Assembly (NCBI GenBank): GCA_001567105.1
Contig: LMZR01000018.1
Location: 91,473 to 155,472, forward strand
DNA length: 64,000 nt
From: Chloroflexi bacterium OLB14
GTDB taxonomy: Bacteria; Chloroflexota; Anaerolineae; Anaerolineales; Villigracilaceae
Reading direction: 5' to 3'
Under the pieces are notes generated by a model, which had not been told where the DNA came from, searched no databases, and saw only the letters and a program-made list of their open reading frames with translations. Below are positions 25,950-34,560 of the stretch, piece by piece. The first letter of the stretch is position 1. Every line of letters starts with the position of its first letter. Both the position numbers and the translations under genes were made by a program.

Positions 25950-26656
25950 TATGTACATGTTACGGGGAAGTTAACTTGTTCTACCATTTCGTTGGGGGTA
26001 AGTACATATAATTTGACCCAGTAATTATTAGCAGAGTTGATTTGATAAAACTCATTAATGGCTTGTGTGCCTGCTTCTTGAAATACCAAAGTGCCTACGT
26101 TGGATGTGACTCCAGTGCTAATTTCCCATTTCCATGTAAATAGGGTAGGTCCGTTGGTGGTGATGAGTGCTTCGAAGAAGACCGTTTGTGGAAATTGGTT
26201 ACAAGCTACTACAATGCGGTTGGGCTCAACGCGTAAGTCTATATTGGTGACCATAGCAACTGGCGGGGGAATGATGGGTAATATATTCGCTTCAGATATG
26301 ATTTGAGTTACATCGCTGGATACCCAGCAGAAATTTCCCGGGTTGCCGGGGTCGTGTACATAAAACCATGTGCTAGCGTCGTTTCTACCTGTGACGCGTA
26401 AAGTTTTGCCTTGTTGAATTTCGGTGACTGTTTCAAAGATTGTGCCAGGACCTAGACGGCAGTTAATTATTTCGGCTGTTACTTGTGCGGAGATGATTAC
26501 AGCGGTTGGGGTAAGGGTGGGTAAAGGCGGAGGCGTAAAAGATGGTTGGGGTGTAGTAGCAGTTTCAAGCGTGGGTAGAGGCGTGTTGGTTGTTCCAACA
26601 TTACATCCAGTTAATGCAATGAAAATACACCCTGCAAGCAGGGTTAGGTGTTTCAT
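25949..26656 (-). CDS. SH3-domain lipoprotein, third member
   Basis: A 235-residue lipoprotein with lipobox LTGC at Cys18. A Thr/Pro-rich linker (~22-52) leads to a bacterial SH3 domain (~58-115; INCRLGPGTIF, WFYVHDPGNPGNFCWV), then a beta-rich C-terminal domain with two Cys. The SH3 part is close to those at 10004 and 11124, while the C-terminal part differs. The shared CRxGPG, W-Y and FCWV positions show one family of cell-surface proteins in this genome. Ligand unknown. Confidence 0.78.
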   Translation of the reverse strand: MKHLTLLAGCIFIALTGCNVGTTNTPLPTLETATTPQPSFTPPPLPTLTPTAVIISAQVTAEIINCRLGPGTIFETVTEIQQGKTLRVTGRNDASTWFYVHDPGNPGNFCWVSSDVTQIISEANILPIIPPPVAMVTNIDLRVEPNRIVVACNQFPQTVFFEALITTNGPTLFTWKWEISTGVTSNVGTLVFQEAGTQAINEFYQINSANNYWVKLYVLTPNEMVEQVNFPVTCT

Positions 26657-26776
26657 GTTGTCCTCTGTTATTTTTTATTTCGGCGCGAATTTCTTCTACT
26701 GGCTATAACAACAAATTTGACGATGTGTTACGTTTTAATGCGAGCAGATAGTACTCAAGAGTGATGCTTGTGGTTT

Positions 26777-29290
26777 TTATCGAAAAGTAATTTCCCAAAT
26801 GTGATTTTTGGTTGGCTCTACTGCATAAAGGTCTAGCTGTTCGATGTGAAGGATTGTTACTGTCATAGGCTCTGGTAATTCAAAATTTAATTGAGGTACT
26901 TCGATAGAGCCTTCTCCGCTGAACTCGTATGTGATGGGGTCTGCGTTGGGGGCTGTGTACCCTGTGAGGGTGATGCGAGTACTAGTTGAGCCAATGATAA
27001 TGGAGAAGCCGTTGATAGTGCGTGGGGTAGGGAAGGTTAATTCTATGACGAAGGGATTTGCTTCGTATGTTTTAGCAAATGTATAAGGGTCGTTATCAAA
27101 TAATAGTTGAATGCCTAAATGTTGGTCATCTGCTTCAATATAGGTATGGCGAATTTTTACATCTTCATTATCGATTTTGACGATGGATTCTTGCATTTTT
27201 TCGCGCAGTGCTTTTTCTTGAGCAAATATTTCTTGGGCGGCATCTGAGTAACGTAGGCGAACGAAATAGAAGCAGTTGGTGCCATCGGGGCAGGGAATTG
27301 TTTTTTCAATTTGGAAGTCGGCTAGTTTTTCACTTTGAATGGCGAAGTTATATTCCTCTTTGGTCATAATAAAGAGAGAATCATCTTCTATTGGGAGATT
27401 GTTTTCTATGTAACCTATAATGCTATGAAATTTTACTGGGGTGTCATCTCCTAAGAAGAAGCGCATAATGATGTCTGCGCCGTTTGTCCAAGTGGGTGAG
27501 AAGAATACTTGTGTGTTAGGGTGTTCTTTTATATATTGTTTGATTGGCTCGAATACTTGAAAAGCACCGTATTGCATTCCATGTAAGTTATAGTCTGTGT
27601 ACCATGTAGGTCCGTTTCGTAATGCATCATTGAGCATAAAAATGTTTATGCCAGATAAGGCAATGAAAACGATCCAAGCGACAGAGTTGCTTGTTTTTTT
27701 TCTTTTCTTTAGTTTTATGTATTTGACGATGTGGCGCGCAATAACACTTAAGTAGCCAGAGATGTATAGAGCAATGATAAAAGCTAAGAAGATTAATGCT
27801 ATTTTATCTAAGGCTTTTTCAAATCTGAGTGCGAAGAGGGAAGGAAATACAAAGATGTTGATTGCTAGCAATATCTTCACGCGTGAAGTAGAGAGTTGCA
27901 TCCAAGAGGTTAGTCTTTCGGATGGGTTTTCGAGGAAGGTTAGAACTTTGTTGAAACCAATGGCGGTTAATATGGCGGCTATGGAGACAAAGCACATGGT
28001 GCGAGAGATGCCAACAGCCACAAATGCAGTTGCAGTGGGGGCAACAAGAAAACCCGTTAGAATGATGCGGAAAACGGGTTCACGCACACGGCGGATGGTT
28101 TCGACTAGTCCGAGTAAGGCGAAAGGCAAAGTCCATAGCATAATTTGCCCATAGTCTTTCATCAGATGGCGCGAGAGTTGATTAAGATTTGGGGAGTACC
28201 AATACCAGGGGCTTAGCCCATAAAAATATTGTGAGAAAAATATTTTTATTTTTTCCCAAACAGAAATATTTGCAAGTAAGTAAGAACCAAGATTATGGAG
28301 ATGCTCTATTGCATTGTTAGGGTCTAAGGCGCGAAAACGGAAGTATTGAATTGTTAATAATGCTAACAAAAGTATGGCTAAAGAAACTGTACGCCGATTT
28401 TGCCAATGATATTTCAAGTCGAAAATAAAAAGAGCAAAGGTGGTAATTGGCACTAATATTTGCCCTGGGCTATAAGTGTAAAAACCCAACGCACTAAATA
28501 TCACTGCTAGATATAAATAATTTGGTGATTTGATTCTATAAAATGTGTAAGCCCATAATGCTCCGATATAAAAAGCGGTGAACTCTGTCATCTCCCATGC
28601 GGTGCGTGAGTGTAAAAACCAAGTTGGCGTAATAGATAAAAATAAAACGCCTACCCACCAATATTTTATTTTGACCGCATCTCGCAGTAGGATACCAACA
28701 GAAATGGCGGCAATGACAGAAATAATGGCGGATGTTGCTCGTGTAACAATTGCTGATTTTCCAAATAATAAATAGGGAATGACTTGTAAGTAAACCCCCA
28801 TACCTAAGGTGAAATATTCGTTATTATGGAAGGCGGGGGGTAAGAAAACTCCGTAAACATCGCGAAAGTTGTATTTAATCAGGTCTTCAGCAAATTGAGA
28901 TTGCAAGGCTTCATCAACAAAAAAGTAAATGGGGAAATGTGATAAACCAATGAGGCGGGTAAGCAGGTAAACAAATAAAGCTCCAAAGAACAGCCACATG
29001 GCTAGGCTATATCTCTGAATAAAAGGTGATTTTAAAATCTTCTGAATAAAAGGATTTCTTAGCCAATTTTTTATTTTAGATTTGACTTGTTTAAGGTTAC
29101 TTATATTTTTTTTGTCTTCTTCAACCAAAATTCGGATCGGTACTTTACCGTCCTTCTCTGCCCCTGCTTCGACGGTAAATGTTGTTTTTGTACCAGCCTT
29201 AACTGAAAACTCTACTTCATTGACTGTTATTTTTTTTGATGTTTTATTTTTGGGCTTTGATTTTTTAGTAACCATAATGAAAATTTTCAT
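26777..29290 (-). CDS. GT39-like membrane glycosyltransferase with C-terminal beta domain
   Basis: An 837-residue polytopic protein. The first ~100 residues are soluble and Lys-rich. About 11-12 membrane helices follow (~93-565). The first external loop carries FFVDEALQSQFAEDL, the Asp-Glu catalytic position of the PMT/ArnT (GT39, GT-C) superfamily, which takes sugars from lipid-phosphate donors on the outer face. Residues ~600-837 are extracytoplasmic and end in a beta-sandwich-like part (NPFVIELTFPTPRTINGFSI) resembling discoidin-type carbohydrate modules. It likely glycosylates surface lipid or protein. It is transcribed alone; the acceptor is not evident. Confidence 0.75.
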   Translation of the reverse strand: MKIFIMVTKKSKPKNKTSKKITVNEVEFSVKAGTKTTFTVEAGAEKDGKVPIRILVEEDKKNISNLKQVKSKIKNWLRNPFIQKILKSPFIQRYSLAMWLFFGALFVYLLTRLIGLSHFPIYFFVDEALQSQFAEDLIKYNFRDVYGVFLPPAFHNNEYFTLGMGVYLQVIPYLLFGKSAIVTRATSAIISVIAAISVGILLRDAVKIKYWWVGVLFLSITPTWFLHSRTAWEMTEFTAFYIGALWAYTFYRIKSPNYLYLAVIFSALGFYTYSPGQILVPITTFALFIFDLKYHWQNRRTVSLAILLLALLTIQYFRFRALDPNNAIEHLHNLGSYLLANISVWEKIKIFFSQYFYGLSPWYWYSPNLNQLSRHLMKDYGQIMLWTLPFALLGLVETIRRVREPVFRIILTGFLVAPTATAFVAVGISRTMCFVSIAAILTAIGFNKVLTFLENPSERLTSWMQLSTSRVKILLAINIFVFPSLFALRFEKALDKIALIFLAFIIALYISGYLSVIARHIVKYIKLKKRKKTSNSVAWIVFIALSGINIFMLNDALRNGPTWYTDYNLHGMQYGAFQVFEPIKQYIKEHPNTQVFFSPTWTNGADIIMRFFLGDDTPVKFHSIIGYIENNLPIEDDSLFIMTKEEYNFAIQSEKLADFQIEKTIPCPDGTNCFYFVRLRYSDAAQEIFAQEKALREKMQESIVKIDNEDVKIRHTYIEADDQHLGIQLLFDNDPYTFAKTYEANPFVIELTFPTPRTINGFSIIIGSTSTRITLTGYTAPNADPITYEFSGEGSIEVPQLNFELPEPMTVTILHIEQLDLYAVEPTKNHIWEITFR

Positions 29291-29336
29291 AATTTTATCA
29301 CTGCTTGAAATGTAATGTAGAAATAATTGATATTGG

Positions 29337-29541
29337 GGAAGTGGCTAAACAAGAGTTAAGTACTGCGACATTTACGTCGCTTGTAAAATACAAGATAAAT
29401 ACCACAAGGATACGATGTCTTGCGGTACTTTCTGTTTTACCTTTGAAATTACCCGCTCTCTGATTGGTGAGTGGATTAAAAGTATGCTAAAAAACTCACT
29501 GATTTTGTGCTTTCTATAAGTCCACAATAGTAGCCACTTCC
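29337..29541. repeat. 205-base structured element with terminal inverted repeats
   Basis: GGAAGTGGCTA (29337-29347) and TAGCCACTTCC (29531-29541) are perfect 11-base inverted ends. Inside, 29358-29430 folds like a cloverleaf: AAGTACTGC closes with GCGGTACTT (one wobble), enclosing hairpins GCGAC/GTCGC, TTGTA/TACAA and CAAG/CTTG. It could be a small non-autonomous mobile element or a non-coding RNA. It fills most of the 314-base gap before the exporter operon; no coding potential. Confidence 0.5.
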
Positions 29542-29555
29542 TAGTTTTGTTGTGC

Positions 29556-29584
29556 TTGACAAAAAATCTAATTCCTTATATACT
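29556..29584 (+). promoter_or_regulatory. Promoter of the MFS exporter operon
   Basis: TTGACA at 29556-29561, 17-base spacer, TATACT at 29579-29584. Its downstream edge abuts the palindromic operator at 29586-29603. Confidence 0.85.
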
Positions 29585-29585
29585 T

Positions 29586-29603
29586 ACTTACCGTTCGGTA
29601 AGT
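29586..29603. promoter_or_regulatory. Palindromic operator, probably for the TetR regulator
   Basis: ACTTACCG-TT-CGGTAAGT is a perfect 18-base palindrome covering the expected transcription start. The TTACCGnnCGGTAA core is typical of TetR-family sites. The TetR gene is the third gene of this operon, so autoregulated repression of the exporter is expected. Confidence 0.75.
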
Positions 29604-29622
29604 TTTGAATTATGGAGATAAA

Positions 29623-31038
29623 ATGACAGAAAAAAATCGTAATCAATTATTGTTAATTCTCTTTCTTGGCGTGTTAATGGGTGCGCTAGATATTGCAATT
29701 GTTGCGCCTGCTCTGCCTGCCATCCAAACTACTTTTGGCATTGGTGACCGCGCTTTAGCATGGACGTTTACCATTTATGTATTATTCAACTTAATCGGCA
29801 CGCCATTAATGGCAAAATTATCCGATATTTTAGGTCGTCGCTTTATTTACACTTTGGATGTCGCTTTGTTTGGAATCGGCTCGCTGGTAGTTGCTATTTC
29901 CCCTTCTAATTTGTTTGCTGTGCTATTAATTGGGCGCGCATTACAAGGGCTGGGAGCAGGCGGAATTTTCCCCGTAGCAAGCGCCGTCATTGGCGATACC
30001 TTCCCTCCCGAAAAACGAGGCGGGGCTTTGGGTTTAATCGGCGCGGTGTTTGGGCTCGCTTTCCTTGTTGGTCCTATTCTCGGTGGCATCATCATGAGCA
30101 TCACAACTTGGCATTGGTTGTTTATTATCAACTTGCCCATTGCGCTGATTGTGATTGTTATAGGCTGGAATCTGCTTCCTGTTCAACATCCTGATTCGCA
30201 CGCTTCATTTGACTGGGCAGGCATGGTCACGCTAGGAATCCTTTTATCTGCTTTTGCTTATGGGCTTAATCAAATTGATACGGCAAACTTTATGAGCAGT
30301 TTCTTTTCGCTAAATGTATTACCTTTTATATTGCTTTCAATTGTTTTGCTATTTGTATTTATTGGTATTGAAAAAAAATCTAAAGACCCTGTTTTACGCC
30401 TCACTTTATTTAAGAGTCGCCAATCTATTTTAGCAAGCATACTTTCCACTGGAGCGGGGATAGGTGAAGTGAGTATGGTTTTTATCCCCGCATTGGCAAT
30501 TGCTTCCATGCCTACTGTTGTAGATAAACATACATCTAGTTATTTATTAATGCCTGTTGTTGTCGCACTTGGCATCGGCTCGCCATTGGCTGGTCGTATG
30601 TTAGATAAATTTGGCTCTAAACTTGTAGTCACAATTGGAACAATTTTGCTGACAATCGGCTCGCTGATGTTAGGTATGTTTAACTCCACGTTATGGATGT
30701 TCATCCTCGCGGGCATCATCATTGGGTTAGGGCTTTCTGCTTTGCTTGGCGCGCCGATTCGCTACATCATGTTAAACGAAGCGCCCGCATCGCAACGTAC
30801 TTCGGCGCAAGGTGCGCTTGTTATATTCACCAGTATTGGGCAATTGATTAGTAGCGCTTTGGTTGGAGCAATTGCCGCATCCGCAGGTGGGGGAGTTAGC
30901 GGATACAGCGCCGCATACTTAACTGTTGGTTTAATCTCCGCCATATTAGTTTTACTAACTTTTGGGTTAAAGAACCATCATCAAGAGGTAGAATATATTA
31001 CCCAACCAAAACCAACAACCGCTCAAGGAAATGATTAA
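29623..31038 (+). CDS. MFS drug-export permease (EmrB/QacA, 14-helix type)
   Basis: A 471-residue transporter from ATG 29623 (GGAG five bases upstream). The start GALDIAIVAPALPAIQ carries motif D1 of the DHA2 family. Motif A is LSDILGRRFIY, and antiporter motif C appears around GAVFGLAFLVGPILGG. Fourteen helices are predicted. It likely expels lipophilic or cationic compounds by proton exchange. The DUF2269 gene begins on the next base after its stop, and TetR follows, giving the common exporter-plus-repressor operon. Confidence 0.9.
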   Translation: MTEKNRNQLLLILFLGVLMGALDIAIVAPALPAIQTTFGIGDRALAWTFTIYVLFNLIGTPLMAKLSDILGRRFIYTLDVALFGIGSLVVAISPSNLFAVLLIGRALQGLGAGGIFPVASAVIGDTFPPEKRGGALGLIGAVFGLAFLVGPILGGIIMSITTWHWLFIINLPIALIVIVIGWNLLPVQHPDSHASFDWAGMVTLGILLSAFAYGLNQIDTANFMSSFFSLNVLPFILLSIVLLFVFIGIEKKSKDPVLRLTLFKSRQSILASILSTGAGIGEVSMVFIPALAIASMPTVVDKHTSSYLLMPVVVALGIGSPLAGRMLDKFGSKLVVTIGTILLTIGSLMLGMFNSTLWMFILAGIIIGLGLSALLGAPIRYIMLNEAPASQRTSAQGALVIFTSIGQLISSALVGAIAASAGGGVSGYSAAYLTVGLISAILVLLTFGLKNHHQEVEYITQPKPTTAQGND

Positions 31039-31509
31039 ATGTCACTCTTCGTTATATTGAAATTTATACACGTTCTATCTTCCATGATTGCATTTGGCAC
31101 AAACGTAACCTATAACTTGTTATTAGCAAATGCTATCCGCCATCCAGAAACAACCATCTTTGCACTAAAAACTATTAAACTTTTAGATAGTCGACTAGCA
31201 AACCCTGCTTATGGTGTAGCTTTACTGGCAGGCATGGCAATGGTCTTTACCGTCCCATTCCCAATCACCACACCTTGGATATTAGCATCTATTGTTCTTT
31301 ATTTAACTATCGCGGCTTTAGGGATAAAAGTTTATGCCCCAACTTTTCGTCAACAACTCAAACTGGCTGAAACTGAAGGCACCCAAAGCTCATCTTATAT
31401 CAAAACCGCACAAAAAGGAAAGAATCTTATTTTTCTTGTTACCTTCCTTGTTGCTATCATAATTTATTTAATGGTAGCAAAACCTCCCTTATGGAGCTCG
31501 TGGTTTTAA
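31039..31509 (+). CDS. DUF2269 integral membrane protein
   Basis: A 156-residue protein with four membrane helices, starting immediately after the MFS stop codon. The opening LFVILKFIHVLSSMIAFG and the NPAYG turn are typical of DUF2269, a small family of unknown function often found beside MFS exporters and regulators. It probably assists or senses at the membrane. The TetR reading frame begins near its 3' end, supporting one transcript. Confidence 0.8.
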   Translation: MSLFVILKFIHVLSSMIAFGTNVTYNLLLANAIRHPETTIFALKTIKLLDSRLANPAYGVALLAGMAMVFTVPFPITTPWILASIVLYLTIAALGIKVYAPTFRQQLKLAETEGTQSSSYIKTAQKGKNLIFLVTFLVAIIIYLMVAKPPLWSSWF

Positions 31510-31541
31510 AGAAAAATATTTATAAATGTTACAATCTATCA

Positions 31542-32126
31542 ATGGCAAACATAGCAACTGGACTTAACGAACAAATTCTTGAAACCGCGAAAGATTTATT
31601 TATCAACAAGGGGTATCACGGCTTATCTATGCGCGAAATTTCAGATGCGTTAAACGTCTCTAAAGCTGCTTTATATTATTACTTCAAAGATAAAGAAGAA
31701 CTTTTTCTAGAAATTCTGAAGATTTACCTAGAGGATATGAGCATCGCGCTGGAGAAAATTCAAGCCGAATCCACTTCCTCTAAACAGCAAATTCAACACT
31801 TCATCAGGCACGTACTTACTCAGCCCGCCAAACAACGCGCTACTATTCGTTTGGCAAGCCAAGAAATTATTCACCTCACCCCAAAAGTGCGGAAAACTTT
31901 CGACACCTTATATCGTGAAAAATTCATTGGCAAGGTACAAGCAATTTTACAAAAAGGCATAGACTCTGGCGAATTTCGGAAAATGCAAATTGAAGTGGCA
32001 GTTTGGGCATTGTTGGGAATCATGTTCCCGTATTTTTACCCAACTCACTCAGGCGATTCCCCTCTACCTGATAAAACAATTCAAGAAGTAACCGATATTT
32101 ATCTTAATGGAATAATAAAAAAGTAA
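31542..32126 (+). CDS. TetR/AcrR family transcriptional repressor
   Basis: About 194 residues from ATG 31542. An in-frame upstream start at 31491 would overlap the DUF2269 gene and add 17 atypical residues. The helix-turn-helix is clear: ILETAKDLFINKGYHGLSMREISDALNVSKAALYYYF, split here by its helices (~residues 10-48). The remaining helices form the ligand domain. Its expected target is the palindrome at 29586-29603, so it would repress its own operon until a ligand binds. A terminator overlaps its stop codon. Confidence 0.9.
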   Translation: MANIATGLNEQILETAKDLFINKGYHGLSMREISDALNVSKAALYYYFKDKEELFLEILKIYLEDMSIALEKIQAESTSSKQQIQHFIRHVLTQPAKQRATIRLASQEIIHLTPKVRKTFDTLYREKFIGKVQAILQKGIDSGEFRKMQIEVAVWALLGIMFPYFYPTHSGDSPLPDKTIQEVTDIYLNGIIKK

Positions 32127-32156
32127 CAGTCACCTCGCAGGTGACTGTTACTTTTG
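32121..32156 (+). terminator. Terminator after TetR
   Basis: AAGTAACAGTCACCT pairs with AGGTGACTGTTACTT over a three-base loop, followed by TTG. The hairpin resembles those at 35869-35904 and 57427-57459, a recurring design in this genome. Confidence 0.88.
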
Positions 32157-32157
32157 T

Positions 32158-32241
32158 TCATCTCTTCAACGTCCTATACTTGACTCGATGTGGCGTTAAA
32201 TCTTTTCCGAATTTTTCCATCATCATGGCTTCGTAATCAGA
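32158..32241 (-). pseudogene. Detached 3' end of an ettA gene
   Basis: On the minus strand these bases encode the last 27 residues of EttA and its stop (SDYEAMMMEKFGKDLTPHRV, then KYRTLKR), identical in protein to the end of the complete ettA at 35904. The DNA differs at five positions, all silent third-codon changes (Tyr, Ala, Phe, Gly, Lys codons). There is no upstream part of the gene here. The two copies bound the accessory block 32.2-35.9 kb as direct repeats. Confidence 0.9.
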
Positions 32242-32290
32242 TTATCTATATATAACAAATCAAAACATCTTTATAAGCGTATTGAAAATT

Positions 32291-33376
32291 TCATTCCTTA
32301 TCGGCTTTCATTAAGAAATCTAATATACTAGAAGTGAAAGCCTCTGGTTGTTCCCACCAAATTTCATGCCCAGCACCTTCAATAAAGGTATATTCTCCTT
32401 CTAACAAATCTGCATACTCATAGGCAGTTGCATACGAATTTTGGTCACATTGCCCTTGTAAAACTAATGCGGGAATATTCACATCAACAAGCTTTAATCG
32501 TGGATCTTCAACCCCAACATACCAATTACTAAAAATATGTACATATCCCCCACCTCCGCCTTCTTCAGGTAAAACATTGGTTGGATCACAAACCATACCG
32601 CTAGTAAAGCGTGTTGCCATCGTGTTTACCAATCCATCCATTTCGCTGTCTGATGCCCATTTGATATTAAACAACATCGCACTCACATTGGTAACAATAA
32701 TTCTTGGGTTGATTAGTGTTTTTTCAGTTTCTTCAAAAACATCAAGAGGTTCCTTGAAGTGTAAACTTTCAGGAGTAGGGTAGAGTGTTTCCAAGTCTAT
32801 AAGGTTTCCATGAGCATCTAGTTCTTCTGGCTGAAGTGGGGCCGGTGAAGTAAAAATCACTTTTCCAACTAACATTGCATGGTCTGCAATAAAATGTGCG
32901 GCAATAAGCGCACCAAAAGATTGACCAATCAAAATTACTTTTTGAGCAGATATTTGAGTTGTGACAATCTCTTCTAAGTCTTGGACATGTCGGTAAAATG
33001 AATAGTCTTTTGGTTTTGCTAATCTATCAGAAAGCCCAGAGCCTATTTGATCATAGAGGTAAACATCATAGCCCGCCTGAGCTACAACCTCCATTTGTTT
33101 AATAATTGATGAATGAATATAACCACCTGGTCCTCCATGTAAAAAAATAATAGGTGGACGTTGATTTGATGCGTCTCCCTCAATTTTAGTATAAGCAATT
33201 TTGTAACCGTCATGGAGCGTCCAATATTGAGTATTAGAGCGCGGCTGAATAGGCTTTACAGTAGATTTAAGAGGTATTAAACTCATTCCCATAAAAAATA
33301 GAACTGCGACACTAAATATTCGAAAGGCGAATCGATATGTTTTTTTTAAAACTGATTTAAGTTTATTTTTTTCCAT
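32291..33376 (-). CDS. Membrane-anchored alpha/beta hydrolase (prolyl-iminopeptidase-like)
   Basis: About 361 residues from ATG 33376, with AAAGGA seven bases upstream. One membrane helix near the N-terminus (~19-38) anchors it. The alpha/beta fold shows HGGPGG (oxyanion region), YDQIGSGLS, and nucleophile Ser in GQSFGA. The acid is probably in VLQGQCDQN and the His in GAGHEIWW. The HGGPGG start is typical of prolyl aminopeptidases and related hydrolases. The anchor suggests the enzyme faces outward. Substrate unknown. It starts 103 bases after the gene at 33497 in the same direction and may share its transcript. Confidence 0.82.
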   Translation of the reverse strand: MEKNKLKSVLKKTYRFAFRIFSVAVLFFMGMSLIPLKSTVKPIQPRSNTQYWTLHDGYKIAYTKIEGDASNQRPPIIFLHGGPGGYIHSSIIKQMEVVAQAGYDVYLYDQIGSGLSDRLAKPKDYSFYRHVQDLEEIVTTQISAQKVILIGQSFGALIAAHFIADHAMLVGKVIFTSPAPLQPEELDAHGNLIDLETLYPTPESLHFKEPLDVFEETEKTLINPRIIVTNVSAMLFNIKWASDSEMDGLVNTMATRFTSGMVCDPTNVLPEEGGGGGYVHIFSNWYVGVEDPRLKLVDVNIPALVLQGQCDQNSYATAYEYADLLEGEYTFIEGAGHEIWWEQPEAFTSSILDFLMKADKE

Positions 33377-33496
33377 GTTTAATCCTTTGACCATTTGTCA
33401 ATGTAAAATAATGCCCGAGTTTACGACTTGGGAAAGAACAAAATAACAACAATTGCTCCAAAGCCCCTACAATTATGTTGGTTGAATTCTAGGTAA

Positions 33497-34033
33497 TTAA
33501 ATGAATTGGCGAAGTCTATAAATCCCTATGCGTAGTATCCAACCTGCATATGCGCCAATCAATGCAATCATCAACACCAACATCGCTCCATAACTTTGCC
33601 TAAAAAAGATGCCGTAGAGTGGAATCCATACACCTGTAGTAAGTGCCAATTTCCATGGTTGCCAATAGCCAAGCAACGCCAACAAACCGCAAACGAGAAA
33701 ATTCAGGAGCGCAGGCACGCTCATATCATCTATCCCTGGACGAGTAATTATATAAAGTGAAAACAAACCCATCAGCATAGACACGATGGTCATCATTTGT
33801 TGTTTAGAATTTATTTCTCCCCTTTCAAATGCGGATGCGATAACCTGCTTTGACCCAAAGCGATAAATCGCCTCTTTTTCCGCCTCAGCCTGATTCAACC
33901 CTCGACTAAGATTTCCTTCCACCGAATCCATAAGGTGGTTTTCAATTTCAGCAAAAGTATCTTTATGAAAAGTGCCATTCCACTTCATTTCACGCTTTAA
34001 CTCATTTAAATATAAATCAAGATGATTATTCAT
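33497..34033 (-). CDS. Permease-prefix / DUF1700-like membrane protein paired with PadR
   Basis: About 179 residues from ATG 34033, two bases after the PadR stop. The first ~65 residues form the helical 'permease prefix' (HAAS-type) domain: LYLNELKREMKW, FAEIENHLMDSVEGNL, AEKEAIYRFGS. Four hydrophobic helices follow. Such proteins are regularly encoded directly after PadR repressors and are thought to help control or anchor membrane functions; the exact role is not known. An in-frame start at 34081 would overlap PadR and is less likely. Confidence 0.8.
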   Translation of the reverse strand: MNNHLDLYLNELKREMKWNGTFHKDTFAEIENHLMDSVEGNLSRGLNQAEAEKEAIYRFGSKQVIASAFERGEINSKQQMMTIVSMLMGLFSLYIITRPGIDDMSVPALLNFLVCGLLALLGYWQPWKLALTTGVWIPLYGIFFRQSYGAMLVLMIALIGAYAGWILRIGIYRLRQFI

Positions 34034-34035
34034 AG

Positions 34036-34353
34036 TCAAATACCTGCCGTTGCATTTACTGCGTTTGAAAACGCCAGCCACTCTTCCCGTCGCTGTGCCA
34101 ATACCTTTTTACCTTTAGGAGTAAGTTCATACACCCTTCGTCTGCGTGGAAAATTTTCCTGCCAGTAGCTTTTTAATAGGTCTTGCGATTCAAGCCGATG
34201 TAATGCAGGGTAAATAGTACCTTCTGGCAGGTCAAAGTGACCGCCGCTCTGCTGGCGCAATGATTCAATTACAGCATAACCATGCGCTGGGCCAGTCGCA
34301 AGGACTGATAGCAGGAGAAAATCGAGATGTCCTTTTAGGTTTTCATTATTCAT
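34036..34353 (-). CDS. PadR family transcriptional repressor
   Basis: About 106 residues of winged-helix PadR type: LDFLLLSVLATGPAHGYAVIE, LPEGTIYPALHRLESQDLL, RRRRVYELTPKGK. The start at 34353 lies about nine bases from the -10 element, so the mRNA is nearly leaderless. Its promoter spacer is filled by a perfect 21-base palindrome, the likely binding site, giving autorepression of this gene and the membrane protein behind it. Confidence 0.9.
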   Translation of the reverse strand: MNNENLKGHLDFLLLSVLATGPAHGYAVIESLRQQSGGHFDLPEGTIYPALHRLESQDLLKSYWQENFPRRRRVYELTPKGKKVLAQRREEWLAFSNAVNATAGI

Positions 34354-34361
34354 ACCTAGCA

Positions 34362-34390
34362 ATACTACACCTAGTATTACTAGGTGTCAA
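34362..34390 (-). promoter_or_regulatory. padR promoter with operator in the spacer
   Basis: On the minus strand TTGACA (34390-34385), a 17-base spacer, and TAGTAT (34367-34362). The palindrome ACACCTAGTATTACTAGGTG (21 bases with a final T, 34367-34387) fills the whole spacer. A repressor bound there would block polymerase. Confidence 0.8.
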
Positions 34391-34501
34391 GGGTAATAAG
34401 GAGCTACAGCTGATTTTAATTCTGCATAAATCAGAACTAACCTTAATGTTTCTTCGTGTAATTTTGAATATAGTCTCTGCATATTAGTGGGATTTATTGG
34501 C

Positions 34502-34546
34502 TTGACAAAATGGTATACATGTATATAATATACATGTATACCATTT
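34502..34546 (+). promoter_or_regulatory. Promoter with 39-base palindromic operator (MarR candidate)
   Basis: TTGACA (34502-34507), 16-base spacer, TATAAT (34524-34529). The sequence 34508-34546 is a perfect palindrome, two 19-base arms around one A, each arm containing TATACATGTATA, itself palindromic. It covers the spacer, -10 and start point. The MarR gene is third in this operon. Confidence 0.85.
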
Positions 34547-34560
34547 AAGGAGAGTATTCA

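Noticed and set aside
29358..29430. tRNA gene suggested by the 73-base cloverleaf-like fold
   Set aside because: No recognisable T-loop or D-loop, the anticodon-like loop has the wrong size for a five-pair stem, and the T-arm position has only four pairs. Kept only as a structured element.
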